Assembly: GCA_030537695.1 (NCBI GenBank)
Contig: JAUNVJ010000006.1
Span: forward strand, 1 to 62,989
Length of the DNA: 62,989 bases
Direction: 5' to 3'
DNA from: Tissierellia bacterium
GTDB lineage: Bacteria > Bacillota_A > Clostridia > Tissierellales > Peptoniphilaceae
Below the pieces are notes generated by a model. That model was not told where the DNA came from and made no database searches. It was given only the letters and a program-made list of their open reading frames with translations. The first letter of the stretch is position 1. Each line of letters starts with the position of its first letter. Both the position numbers and the translations under genes were made by a program. Shown here one piece after another: positions 36,281-44,980 of this stretch.

Positions 36281-36886
36281 TTAAATCGTCGTAATGGGAT
36301 TTAAAGGTGCTTTCTTTAAAATTGTAAATTGACCGTCTTTATATTCTGCCACATTGAACTCCGCATTTCGTCGGACTCGATTGTCCCAAAATTGTTCCAT
36401 TGGCAACTTTTCCATAATAAAAAACATGGCAATCATGGTTATACCATGGGAGACCACTAATATATTTTGATCTTCTGAAGAATACACGGCTTTTTGAAAA
36501 AATGTTTCGACACGTTTGATTAAATCATAAAAACTTTCTCCGTCTAAGCGATTATACCTTTTCGGATTTTCAAAATATCGGCGATGAAGAGCCGGATCTC
36601 TATGTTGAACGTCTTTAAAATGCTTTCCACTCCAATAGCCAACGTCGATTTCTCGAAGGAGGCGTGTTCGAATAATCCGTCGATGGGGACAGATGATCTT
36701 AGCCGTATGGTAGGCTCTTTTCAAATCCGATGAATAGACATGATCAAAGGGAATATTTTTAGCCTTGACCGCCAATTCTCTGGCCATGGCAATTCCTTCT
36801 TCCGTCAAAGGAGAATCTTTCCATCCTTGGATAATATCCTTCCGGTTCCATTCCGTCTCTCCATGTCTTGTAAAATAAATTTTCAC
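36281..36886 (-). CDS. Histidine phosphatase (phosphoglycerate mutase-like)
   Basis: Enzyme of 201 residues of the branch 1 histidine phosphatases. The catalytic RHGETEWN starts at Arg7-His8. The second conserved His lies in VVSHGITM near residue 147. YSSDLKRAYHTA and GESFYDLIKRVETF fit cofactor-dependent phosphatases such as CobC/PhoE types. The substrate is unknown. It starts with GTG at 36886 behind GGAGG and overlaps the MutS-like stop by 4 bases. Confidence 0.88.
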   Translation of the reverse strand: MKIYFTRHGETEWNRKDIIQGWKDSPLTEEGIAMARELAVKAKNIPFDHVYSSDLKRAYHTAKIICPHRRIIRTRLLREIDVGYWSGKHFKDVQHRDPALHRRYFENPKRYNRLDGESFYDLIKRVETFFQKAVYSSEDQNILVVSHGITMIAMFFIMEKLPMEQFWDNRVRRNAEFNVAEYKDGQFTILKKAPLNPITTI

Positions 36887-38517
36887 TTTTTCTCCTCCAT
36901 TTTTTTTGCCAAAGCATAGGCTTGATCAATTATTTCTTTCGGATAGTTTTTGGATGCTAAAATGGCGATGGCATTTCGTGACGTTGCCGGACCTTTTTTT
37001 AATTGGTAATCAAATACGATATCCTGTTGGATAATCTGCTCTTCAAAATGGAAATTTTGATACTCTCTATCCAACAGTTCCGTCAATTCAATATCATGGG
37101 TGGCGGCAATGACTTGATGGTGATGGGCCAAGTATTTTAAGGTATAAGTAGCTGCTGAAATTCGATCGATGGTATTGGTTCCACGAAATATCTCATCCAG
37201 TAAAAGGAGTTGTCTTTCTTCTTTGTCGATCATCCGTTTAATCGCCACAGTCTCCGCCATAAAATAGGATAGTCCCTTTTCCAAAGAGTCGGAAATATCA
37301 ATGGCTGAAGTCACGGTATATAAATCCGTCACATATTCCTTGGCAAAGGCAAAACCCGTGGTCAAAGCCAAAAGTTGGTTAAGGCCTACAGTGCGAAGAA
37401 AAGTGGATTTTCCCGATGCATTGGATCCAGTTAAAAGCATGGACTTTTTTCCCATATCAAAAGAATTCGCTACAGAAGTTTCAAATAAAAGGGGATTGTG
37501 AACTTCAATACCCTTCAAAGCTTTGTCTTCATATTTTACATCCACCACATCATTTGCCAAAGTCAGAGAAGCCAGGGCCAATTGGGTATCCATATTTCCC
37601 ATTAAATAATAGATTCGAAAGAGTTCTTGAGAAAATTCATCCACATATTTTTGAGATTTAAAAAGTCGTCTTGCTTCACTCATTGCCAGTGCATTGACAT
37701 ATTCTTGGGCAAATTCCATTTCCACCATTGCACTGCTGCCGGGCATTTGAAACCCTCCTAAGGATCTTGTCAAGGGTTTGACCTTTTTTAACAATTCGTT
37801 TAATTCCTTTTTTTCTTCTATAAAAAATGCACTGGAAATTTTTACCAATCCCTCGCCCCTGCGGAGAAGTTGTCTTAAATGCAATAAATCGATTAGATGA
37901 CCTTCCGTATCCTTTTTTAATCGATTGTATAAAAAACCATTTAGAATAAGAAGGCCAATGGCAGGAAAAATTGCAATTTCACGCAATAAATAGATCATTA
38001 TGAGAATATAGGCAATGGTAAAAGTAGAAAAATATACCGGGATCCGATAGGCGGGATTTACCGCAATCCCTTCCTGTAGCAATCGGGGAATCGAAGCATT
38101 GTAACGGCCCAATTGGGCTAATTCCAATTGCAGTTTTTTCATTTGGTCAGGATGTTCCAACATTTTTTGTCGTTGGATTTGTAATTGTCTAAGTGTTTTT
38201 TTATCTTTTTTGGGATTTCTCAAATGGTAATAAAAAATCTCATCCCCTACTTTGGATTTACAGTGATTGTATCGGGATAAAAAAGTCAAGACCTCCAAAT
38301 CTCGGAAGGTAATATCGTCAATGCTTCCTCCAAAGATTTGATAGTAATCATCAATATTTTTTAGAGGAAGCTTTTTCTTTGGATTCTTTCCAAAGGATTT
38401 TTCCACTTCTCGCTTTATGATCCTTTTGGATTTTATTCTTTGATATTCATTATATAATATTAAAAATAATACCAAACCCAGAAAGACAAAGGCAGTTAAA
38501 AGAATATTAGAATCCAT
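36883..38517 (-). CDS. Membrane-anchored MutS-like ATPase
   Basis: Protein of 544 residues. An N-terminal membrane segment (about 5-22) and a helical pair near 160-200 place it in the membrane. The C-terminal MutS ATPase domain has Walker A GSNASGKST (364-372), Walker B LLLLDEIFRGTN (437-448) and the switch His in AATHD (474). The mismatch-recognition and connector domains of MutS1 are missing. It belongs with the short MutS-like proteins of unknown role rather than mismatch repair. Start overlaps the ADP-ribosylglycohydrolase stop by 11 bases, with AAGGAGG before the ATG. Confidence 0.87.
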   Translation of the reverse strand: MDSNILLTAFVFLGLVLFLILYNEYQRIKSKRIIKREVEKSFGKNPKKKLPLKNIDDYYQIFGGSIDDITFRDLEVLTFLSRYNHCKSKVGDEIFYYHLRNPKKDKKTLRQLQIQRQKMLEHPDQMKKLQLELAQLGRYNASIPRLLQEGIAVNPAYRIPVYFSTFTIAYILIMIYLLREIAIFPAIGLLILNGFLYNRLKKDTEGHLIDLLHLRQLLRRGEGLVKISSAFFIEEKKELNELLKKVKPLTRSLGGFQMPGSSAMVEMEFAQEYVNALAMSEARRLFKSQKYVDEFSQELFRIYYLMGNMDTQLALASLTLANDVVDVKYEDKALKGIEVHNPLLFETSVANSFDMGKKSMLLTGSNASGKSTFLRTVGLNQLLALTTGFAFAKEYVTDLYTVTSAIDISDSLEKGLSYFMAETVAIKRMIDKEERQLLLLDEIFRGTNTIDRISAATYTLKYLAHHHQVIAATHDIELTELLDREYQNFHFEEQIIQQDIVFDYQLKKGPATSRNAIAILASKNYPKEIIDQAYALAKKMEEKK

Positions 38518-39298
38518 TATAAGCCTCCTTAAATTCTTGGATGATTGACCATAGAGACGGATCCATGTAGCTTTTGATCTTTAAGATCCACTCCTCTTCC
38601 ACCCCATAAAAGGCTCCGGCGACACCTCCGGCCATCGCCGCCGTCGTATCCGTATCTCCACCAATTGAAACGGCATTGCGAATAGCATCTTCTAATGATT
38701 TGGATTGAAAAAAACACTGTAAGGCCACCGGTACCGTATCGATTGCCAAATGGGTCTTGTCGATTTTGTGTTTTAAACGTCGAATGGACTGAGAAAAGTC
38801 GTAAGAATAGGTTTTTTCCACATAATGCTGAATATCTTCTTTACTCTGTCCCTGTCGTGCCAAAAATACAGAAGCCCCCATCGCCTTGGAACCGTCAATG
38901 GCCTCTTTGGAATTATGGGTGGCTCGAGATTGAATGCTTGCAAAAAATTCCACTTCTTCTAAAGTATCAAAGGCATAGGCAATGGGAGTCACTCGCATTG
39001 CGGAACCATTTCCCAAAGATCCATAGGGCTTTGCATCTTCACTTTGCAACCATTGGGCAAATTTCCTTCCGTATCCGGCTTTTGGATATTGTAAACCCAA
39101 TCGTCGCATCCAATAATTACATTGGTAATAAAAATTTCCTTTTTCTTTACATTCCACGAGGGCCTTGGCGATTGCCACAGCCATTACGGTATCATCCGTG
39201 TAGTGATTTTTTTCTGTTAAAAAGGGAAATTTTTTCCGATGAAAATCTCTATATTCATAAAGGGATCCTACTATATCTCCCAAAATCATTCCCCACAT
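38507..39298 (-). CDS. ADP-ribosylglycohydrolase family protein
   Basis: Enzyme of 263 residues of the ARH/DraG superfamily, which removes ADP-ribose from proteins or small molecules with two magnesium ions. Metal-binding motifs are HYTDDTVM (TDDT at 34-37), SLGNGSAMRVTP and GGDTDTTAAMAGG. The frame is open up to 39427, but GAGGTGACAAA before the ATG at 39298 and the family start (GMILGDIVGS) fix the start. First gene of the six-gene unit; no ADP-ribosyltransferase is visible in the window. Confidence 0.9.
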   Translation of the reverse strand: MWGMILGDIVGSLYEYRDFHRKKFPFLTEKNHYTDDTVMAVAIAKALVECKEKGNFYYQCNYWMRRLGLQYPKAGYGRKFAQWLQSEDAKPYGSLGNGSAMRVTPIAYAFDTLEEVEFFASIQSRATHNSKEAIDGSKAMGASVFLARQGQSKEDIQHYVEKTYSYDFSQSIRRLKHKIDKTHLAIDTVPVALQCFFQSKSLEDAIRNAVSIGGDTDTTAAMAGGVAGAFYGVEEEWILKIKSYMDPSLWSIIQEFKEAYNGF

Positions 39299-39446
39299 TT
39301 TTGTCACCTCATCTTTTATTATAGCATTTTTCCCCGACGAATAAAATTTGCTTTCTTCCCAATCAATTTTCAAGAAATGACTTTTTAATCCTATTTTGTT
39401 GCATCTTCGGAATTTATCCATTACCATTATGTGAAAGGAGGAAAAA

Positions 39447-40118
39447 ATGAAAGATTTTAAATATGCTCTAACTCTATCAACTCCGGTGTTGATTTCTTAC
39501 ATTTTTATTGGCCTGGCGGCAGGACTTTTATTTCATCCCTATGATCATGCATTACTCTATGCTTTTTTGTCCTCCCTCTTGATCTATAGTGGCTCCATTC
39601 AAATTATTTTGATTCCACTTTTAATGTCGGGAGCTTCCTATTTCACCTTAGGTATTACCGCACTTTTAATCGGCTCACGACATATCTTTTACGGCTTTTC
39701 CTTTTTGGATCGCTATCCATCCATCGGTGGATGGAAATTTCCCTATATGGCCTTGACCATGACGGACGAAACCTATTCCATTCTGGCAACTTTAGATTGT
39801 CCCCAGGAACTTGACCAGGAGTCGGTTCATTTTTTTGTTTTATTCCTTTGCCATAGTATTTGGATTATATCCACGGTAGCCGGTGCTTTTCTAGGTGAGT
39901 TTTTGCCTTGGAATCTACAGGGAATTGACTTTGCCGCTACAGCTTTATTTGCTTTAATTGTCTATCAACAAGGACAAATTTCTGCCAATCATTGGCCGAT
40001 TTTCATTGGTTTCGGTTTGGCGATTTCCTTTTTAATTGTTTTGGGACCGGATCGTTTTATTCTCCCTTCCCTTTTGTTAACAGCTGCTATTCTCTATCCA
40101 AGGAGGAATGAATCATGA
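39447..40118 (+). CDS. azlC: AzlC-type branched-chain amino acid exporter subunit
   Basis: Membrane protein of 223 residues with about five to six segments. LIGSRHIFYGFSFLDRY and MTDETYSI are typical of AzlC, the large subunit of the two-part branched-chain amino acid export system. An AAGGAGG site precedes the ATG. The stop overlaps azlD by 4 bases. Confidence 0.93.
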   Translation: MKDFKYALTLSTPVLISYIFIGLAAGLLFHPYDHALLYAFLSSLLIYSGSIQIILIPLLMSGASYFTLGITALLIGSRHIFYGFSFLDRYPSIGGWKFPYMALTMTDETYSILATLDCPQELDQESVHFFVLFLCHSIWIISTVAGAFLGEFLPWNLQGIDFAATALFALIVYQQGQISANHWPIFIGFGLAISFLIVLGPDRFILPSLLLTAAILYPRRNES

Positions 40119-40432
40119 GTACCCATTATATTTTAGGAAGCATCTTTGTGATGGCCTTTATCACCATGTTAACCCGTGGATTGCCCTATCTTCTCTTTCG
40201 ACACAAAGAGATTTCACCTTCTTTGCAAATCTTTGGACGGCGACTTCCGGCAGCAATTATGCCTATTTTAGTGATCTATTGCCTTCGGAATATTACATTG
40301 GGATCCTATCCCTATGGATTGCGAGAAATCCTTCCCTTGCTTTTATTAGTCCTTTTACAAAAATGGAAAAAGAATGATTTGCTTTCCATTTTCAGTGCCA
40401 CTTTTTTCTATATGCTTTTATTGCGAATTTAA
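40115..40432 (+). CDS. azlD: AzlD-type branched-chain amino acid transport subunit
   Basis: Small membrane protein of 105 residues with three to four hydrophobic segments. TRGLPYLLF near the start and LPAAIMPILVIYCLRN are characteristic of AzlD. It is translationally coupled to azlC (ATGA overlap). Confidence 0.92.
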   Translation: MSTHYILGSIFVMAFITMLTRGLPYLLFRHKEISPSLQIFGRRLPAAIMPILVIYCLRNITLGSYPYGLREILPLLLLVLLQKWKKNDLLSIFSATFFYMLLLRI

Positions 40433-40457
40433 AAAACCTCGATCGAGGTTTTTTTAT
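40431..40457 (+). terminator. Terminator after azlCD
   Basis: Stem AAAACCTCGATCGAGGTTTT followed by TTTTATTTTTT. Confidence 0.85.
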
Positions 40458-41147
40458 TTTTTACAGACTCTTGCTCTGATTTTGTAGACATTCTACAAAT
40501 TGATCGAGAGTGTCAACTGATAATCCATAGCCTTTTTTCATCTTTTTTCTTTCTCTGAAATATCCATCTTTTTAGAAGTATTGACTATCCAGATGGTAAA
40601 AATTCCCACTAATAATAGCCACTTCTGCTTTTTTTCTTTGCTGTTTTTATAAGCTAAAAATGGTTCCATTCTTTTACAGCTTCTTCTGGCGATGGTAAAT
40701 TCAAATATGGCTTTTTTCAATTGAAAATAAGATTTACTTTAAATGATTTTCTCCATCATTTCTCAAAGAATTTTTAACCTTTGCGACAAGCTATTTTAAA
40801 AATTTCATCCTCTTCCACATCCTTCCCAGAATGCCTAAAAGATGCGTCGTCTTTTTCTCTATAAAAAGTATGCCGAGGTTCTTCCCCCCTAGTTGGAGCA
40901 AGTTTTTTATCAATATTTGTCATCTGTATCTATGCCCAGATATTTTTTTATGAACCGGTGGAAGAAAGCCTCTCGTACCCCTATTTGTTAAATTTTTCGA
41001 GCCACTGTCACCACTTGCTTTCTCCAATCTGTTTTCAAAACTTTTGTAACCTTTCGATGTGAAACCCTTTTTCCTTATTTCATAGTCCATGACTCTTTCT
41101 ATCCTGTTTCTTCTTGGCCTTCTTTTAAAATTTTTTTAAGTTTGAGC
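40458..41147 (-). pseudogene. Probable decayed gene or genes, minus strand
   Basis: About 700 bases without an intact gene. Several adjoining minus-strand frames have protein-like composition but are broken by shifts and stops. One ends HKKISGHRYR. The next is a 50-residue frame at about 40784-40936 starting MTNIDKKLAPTRGEEP. A 60-residue frame (40538-40720) has one hydrophobic segment, and a 26-residue frame starts MKKGYGLSVDTLDQF. Neighbouring frames abut in ATGA-type overlaps. I do not recognise the family. Either relics of one lost locus or tiny coupled genes would explain this. Confidence 0.35.
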
Positions 41148-41149
41148 AA

Positions 41150-41182
41150 CAAAAAAAGCCTATGTTTCCACAGGCTTTTTAT
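41150..41182 (-). terminator. Terminator after the 2-hydroxyacid dehydrogenase
   Basis: Stem AAAAGCCT / AGGCTTTT with extra pairing inside the loop, flanked by an A-run that is a T-run on the minus strand. Confidence 0.8.
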
Positions 41183-41194
41183 CGCTGACTTAAT

Positions 41195-42145
41195 TTATTT
41201 CTCAAGACCTAAAACATCAATCACATTGTTAATTACCACATGTCCAATATCGTCTTGAGCATCTTGGGTCGAACCACCAATATGGGGTGAAACGTAGACA
41301 CGATCCAATTCAAATAATGGAGATTCTATTGGCACATCTTGAGTATCCAATCCGCCGGATCCCAATTCATCAGCTAAGCAGTCCAAGTTAGCCCCACCAA
41401 GTTTTCCATTCTTAATGTATTTATACAATGCTTCTTCATCGACTGTTCCTCCACGGGCACAGTTGATGATGCAAGCGCCGTCTTTCATTCTTTCCATTTC
41501 TTCATCTGATATCATATTTTTCGTATCCTTTGTCAAAGGAACATGAAGGGTAATAATATCTGAATTTTCTATAATCTCATCCAAGCTTACAATCTTGACA
41601 TAGTCGATTTTATTGTCTTCCGGTTTTACAAAAGGATCATAGGCAATGATATCCATATGGAAGACATGGGCAATTTCAGCAACACGACGTCCAATGGCTC
41701 CAAATCCGATAATACCCAAGGTCTTGTTACGAAGTTCCCGTCCTTTCCAACGGTATTTATTCCAAATATTATCATATTTTACTTCATTATTGGCTTGTAC
41801 GGAATTACGATACAAATCCAAGGCTTTACAAAATACCAGTTCTGCCACAGCATTGGCATTTTGTCCCGGAGAATTTCTTACCGGAATATTTTTTTCTTTG
41901 GCATATTCCAAATCAATATGATTTGTACCTGTCGATCCGACAAAGATCCCTTTTAAATTCTTGCCGGCATCGATGACTTTTTTGTCAATAAAGGGATCGA
42001 CTCTCATGATTAAAAGATCATAGGGTTCGATTATTTCTGCTAATCTTTCTGCTGTGGGAAGCATTTCTTTATCAACTTCAATACCTCTTTTTTTGAGTTC
42101 TTCGTCAATTACCGTTGACATATCGTCTACAATTAACGCTTTCAT
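41195..42145 (-). CDS. D-2-hydroxyacid dehydrogenase (SerA-like paralog)
   Basis: NAD-dependent dehydrogenase of 316 residues. It has TLGIIGFGAIGRRVAEIA (NAD site), NCARGGTVDEEAL (active Arg/Glu region) and SPHIGGSTQDAQ with the catalytic His. It differs from the serA product by a Cys-rich, longer loop (NLDCLADELGSGGLDTQD) and is not next to serine genes, so another substrate is likely, such as a 2-oxo acid from amino acid fermentation. It has its own promoter at 42189-42217 and an AGGAGA site. Confidence 0.88.
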   Translation of the reverse strand: MKALIVDDMSTVIDEELKKRGIEVDKEMLPTAERLAEIIEPYDLLIMRVDPFIDKKVIDAGKNLKGIFVGSTGTNHIDLEYAKEKNIPVRNSPGQNANAVAELVFCKALDLYRNSVQANNEVKYDNIWNKYRWKGRELRNKTLGIIGFGAIGRRVAEIAHVFHMDIIAYDPFVKPEDNKIDYVKIVSLDEIIENSDIITLHVPLTKDTKNMISDEEMERMKDGACIINCARGGTVDEEALYKYIKNGKLGGANLDCLADELGSGGLDTQDVPIESPLFELDRVYVSPHIGGSTQDAQDDIGHVVINNVIDVLGLEK

Positions 42146-42188
42146 TCAATCTCTCCTTTATGTAAATTAAGCACTACTACCTATTACA

Positions 42189-42217
42189 ATTTTATCCAAT
42201 AAAAAACGCTTTTTCAA
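42189..42217 (-). promoter_or_regulatory. Promoter of the 2-hydroxyacid dehydrogenase
   Basis: The minus strand has -35 TTGAAA (42212-42217), a 17-base spacer and -10 TAAAAT (42189-42194). Confidence 0.65.
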
Positions 42218-42271
42218 GCTATTTTTTCAGCTTTCAAAATGCTTTTCGAATGGAAGATCCCATCGAAAAAA

Positions 42272-43651
42272 TCAATGAAAACTTTTTCTTTTGGAAAGAT
42301 TTTTTAGCTTTTTTAATTGGTTGGAAACCAAGAAGATGCTGACAATAGCCGCTAGAAAATCAGCTATCGGACCGGCATATAAGATCCCGTCGATGCCAAA
42401 AATGCGAGATAGGATTAAAACCAATGGAATCAAAAAGATGATTTGACGGGAAAGAGCGATAAAGACTCCTTTGATGGCCATGCCAATGGAAGAAAAAAAT
42501 CCCATATTTACCGGCAATAATCCGTTGATAAATGTAAAAAACATAAAGACGCGGAAAAGTCGGACACCGAATTCATAGTATTCTTTACTTCCCCTTCCGA
42601 ACAAGATCATTATCTCATTGGGAAACAGTTGAAAAATTAAAAAAGTGACCAGAGATATTAAAAGAGAAATTTTGGCCGCCAAAAAATAGGCTTGACGGAC
42701 TCTCTCATAATTACCCGCTCCATAATTGTAACTGGAAATTGGTTGAAGTCCCTGACTCATGCCAATATTCATGGAAAAGAAAATCATATTGACCTTCATG
42801 ACGATGCCGATGGCCGCCAAGGGAATATTGGGTCCATAAATGGATAGAGCTCCGTATTTTCGGAAAAGATTATTTACTACGATTTGAACCACCAAAAGAG
42901 ATATTTGATTAAAACCTGCACCTGCTCCTAATTTGATAATATCTCCAATATAGGAAAATTTCCAACGGATATCTTTAAACTTGAAAGGTATTGTCTTAAA
43001 ATCTTTTAAATAGAATAGAACCATCAAAGCGGAAATTCCCTGTCCTGTAACCGTTGCCCACGCAGCGCCTCGCATTCCCATATGAAAGATGAAGATAAAA
43101 ATCGGATCTAATATGGCATTGATCACCGCACCGGTGACAATACAAATCATGGAATATAAAGGGGATCCGTCGGCTCGAATCAGATTGGATCCTGCATTGA
43201 CAAAAATTAAAAAGAGAAATCCTCGGGAAGTAATGGTGACATATTCACGGGCATAGGGAAGAATATCCTCTGTGGCTCCAAAAAAATAGAGAAAAGAGTC
43301 CAAAAAGAGATTGGTAATAATTATCAGAGTTACTCCCATAACACCAATGAGAAGCAAAGTGTTGCCTATATATTTTTTGGCCTCTTCCTCCTCTCCTCGG
43401 CCCATGGAAATATTAAAATTGGCTGCTCCACCAATCCCTGAGGTCAATGCCAAAGCAATGCAAACTGTCGTCAAAGGAAAAGAGACATTGGTTGCTGCAT
43501 TTCCCAACATACCTACGGAATTTCCAATAAAAAATTGATCTACAATATTATAAAGAGCCGATACGATCATGGCCACGATGGAAGGTAGCGCAAAATGAAA
43601 CAGTAGTTTTCCAACCGGCTCTTGACCTAATTTGTTTTGCTTCTTCTCCAT
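42272..43651 (-). CDS. MATE-family efflux transporter
   Basis: Membrane transporter of 459 residues with twelve predicted segments in two halves. PVGKLLFHFALPSIVAMIVSALYNIVDQFFIG at the start region and GLQPISSYNYGAGNYERV in the second half are the MATE (MepA/NorM) signatures. It exports cationic compounds or metabolites in exchange for Na+ or H+. It starts one base after the stop of the M20 amidohydrolase, so they are cotranscribed; its ribosome site is poor, which fits coupling. Confidence 0.92.
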   Translation of the reverse strand: MEKKQNKLGQEPVGKLLFHFALPSIVAMIVSALYNIVDQFFIGNSVGMLGNAATNVSFPLTTVCIALALTSGIGGAANFNISMGRGEEEEAKKYIGNTLLLIGVMGVTLIIITNLFLDSFLYFFGATEDILPYAREYVTITSRGFLFLIFVNAGSNLIRADGSPLYSMICIVTGAVINAILDPIFIFIFHMGMRGAAWATVTGQGISALMVLFYLKDFKTIPFKFKDIRWKFSYIGDIIKLGAGAGFNQISLLVVQIVVNNLFRKYGALSIYGPNIPLAAIGIVMKVNMIFFSMNIGMSQGLQPISSYNYGAGNYERVRQAYFLAAKISLLISLVTFLIFQLFPNEIMILFGRGSKEYYEFGVRLFRVFMFFTFINGLLPVNMGFFSSIGMAIKGVFIALSRQIIFLIPLVLILSRIFGIDGILYAGPIADFLAAIVSIFLVSNQLKKLKNLSKRKSFH

Positions 43652-43652
43652 A

Positions 43653-44870
43653 TTATTCTCGCAAAATGTTCAATACCGTATCCAACATCACTTGGGCTCC
43701 TTTTTCAATATCTTCAGGTGAAGTGTATTCTAAAGGACTGTGACTGATACCCTTTTCACTTTTTACAAAGATCATGGCCGATGGTGTGATTTTTTCCATA
43801 TTCATCGCATCATGACCGGCGCCAGAATTCATAATTTTGTAGGAATATTTATTTTTAATACAGGCCTCTTCGATTTTTTCCATAAGATCTTTATCCATTT
43901 CCGAAGTAGGAACACTGTAGATATCTGAGTGATGGACTGTCAATCCATGGGCTTTTCCAATTTTTTCCCCATCCTGTAATGCTTCATGGGTCAGGGCCAA
44001 TACTTGGTCAAAATCCTCCCCACGAATATCGATATAGATGGTAGCCTTTCCCGGAATGACATTGGATGTATTGGGAGTAATCTCAAGTTCTCCCACCGTG
44101 CCCACAGGTCCTTGATAGCTTTTTACCAAATGATTAAAATGGGTGATAAATTCTGCCCCTGCCAATAAGGCGTCTTTTCGCATATCCATAGGGGTCGTAC
44201 CTGCATGACCAGCTCTTCCTTCAAAGGTAATAGAGGTTCTGGATATCCCTTGAATCGTCTTGACGATGCCAATATCAATATCTTCCTGATCCAAAACCGG
44301 CCCTTGTTCTATATGAAGTTCCAGATACCCCTTTAAATCTTTGGGATCTTTTTTAGCATCTTCCAAATTCACTTCAATACCAAATTCTTCCATGACTTGT
44401 TCCAGGCTTTGATCTCCGTCTTTGTACGTTTTCAAATCTTTTGTCGTGATCTCACCGATCATGGCACGAGAATTTGCAACGCCCATGGCAAAGCGAACCC
44501 CTTCTTCATCATTCATACAAACAAGTTCCAAGGGATGACGGAGGGGGACTTGATTTTCCTGCAATACTCTTAATACTTCCAAACCACAGACCACTCCCAA
44601 AATACCGTCATATTCTCCTCCATGACGAACGGTATCAAAATGAGAGCCTATGAGAAAGCTCTCTTTTCCTTCTCCGTATTTGGCAAAAAGAGTTCCGTAA
44701 CCGTCAGTATAATAGGGCAATTGGTATTTATTAAATTCCTCCACCAAATAATCTCTTGCCTGTTGATCTTCTTTCGTAAAAGAAAGACGAGTGACTCCTT
44801 CTCCCGGTGTCTGATTAAAAGTGGCGAATGTTTCTAAATCCTTCATGATTCGAGTAATATTTATTTTCAT
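43653..44870 (-). CDS. M20-family amidohydrolase (allantoate/N-carbamoyl-amino acid type)
   Basis: Metal hydrolase of 405 residues. Zinc ligands are in SHFDTVRHGGEYDGILG, MNDEEGVRF and LELHIEQGPVLD; RAGHAGTTPMDMRKDAL marks the dimer domain; SGAGHDAMNM is the closing His motif. This is the allantoate amidohydrolase/N-carbamoyl-L-amino acid hydrolase group. Neither purine-breakdown nor hydantoin genes are nearby, so the substrate is open. It is cotranscribed with a MATE exporter. Confidence 0.9.
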   Translation of the reverse strand: MKINITRIMKDLETFATFNQTPGEGVTRLSFTKEDQQARDYLVEEFNKYQLPYYTDGYGTLFAKYGEGKESFLIGSHFDTVRHGGEYDGILGVVCGLEVLRVLQENQVPLRHPLELVCMNDEEGVRFAMGVANSRAMIGEITTKDLKTYKDGDQSLEQVMEEFGIEVNLEDAKKDPKDLKGYLELHIEQGPVLDQEDIDIGIVKTIQGISRTSITFEGRAGHAGTTPMDMRKDALLAGAEFITHFNHLVKSYQGPVGTVGELEITPNTSNVIPGKATIYIDIRGEDFDQVLALTHEALQDGEKIGKAHGLTVHHSDIYSVPTSEMDKDLMEKIEEACIKNKYSYKIMNSGAGHDAMNMEKITPSAMIFVKSEKGISHSPLEYTSPEDIEKGAQVMLDTVLNILRE

Positions 44871-44941
44871 ATTTTCTCTCCTTTCTTTCCATCATCTTAC
44901 CATTTTATCCCAATTCTGACAATTCTCATCCTTACTATAAA

Positions 44942-44972
44942 ATAGGGTGAGAATCGGATTCCCACCCTATGG
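44942..44972 (-). terminator. Terminator after the FabK-like gene
   Basis: Stem ATAGGGTG / CACCCTAT with inner GAATC / GATTC pairing; a T-rich run follows on the minus strand. Confidence 0.8.
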
Positions 44973-44980
44973 ATCATATC

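Noticed and set aside
41195..42145. Second serA or a glyoxylate reductase assignment
   Set aside because: The family is clear but the substrate is not; context gives no serine or glyoxylate link, so a general name is kept.
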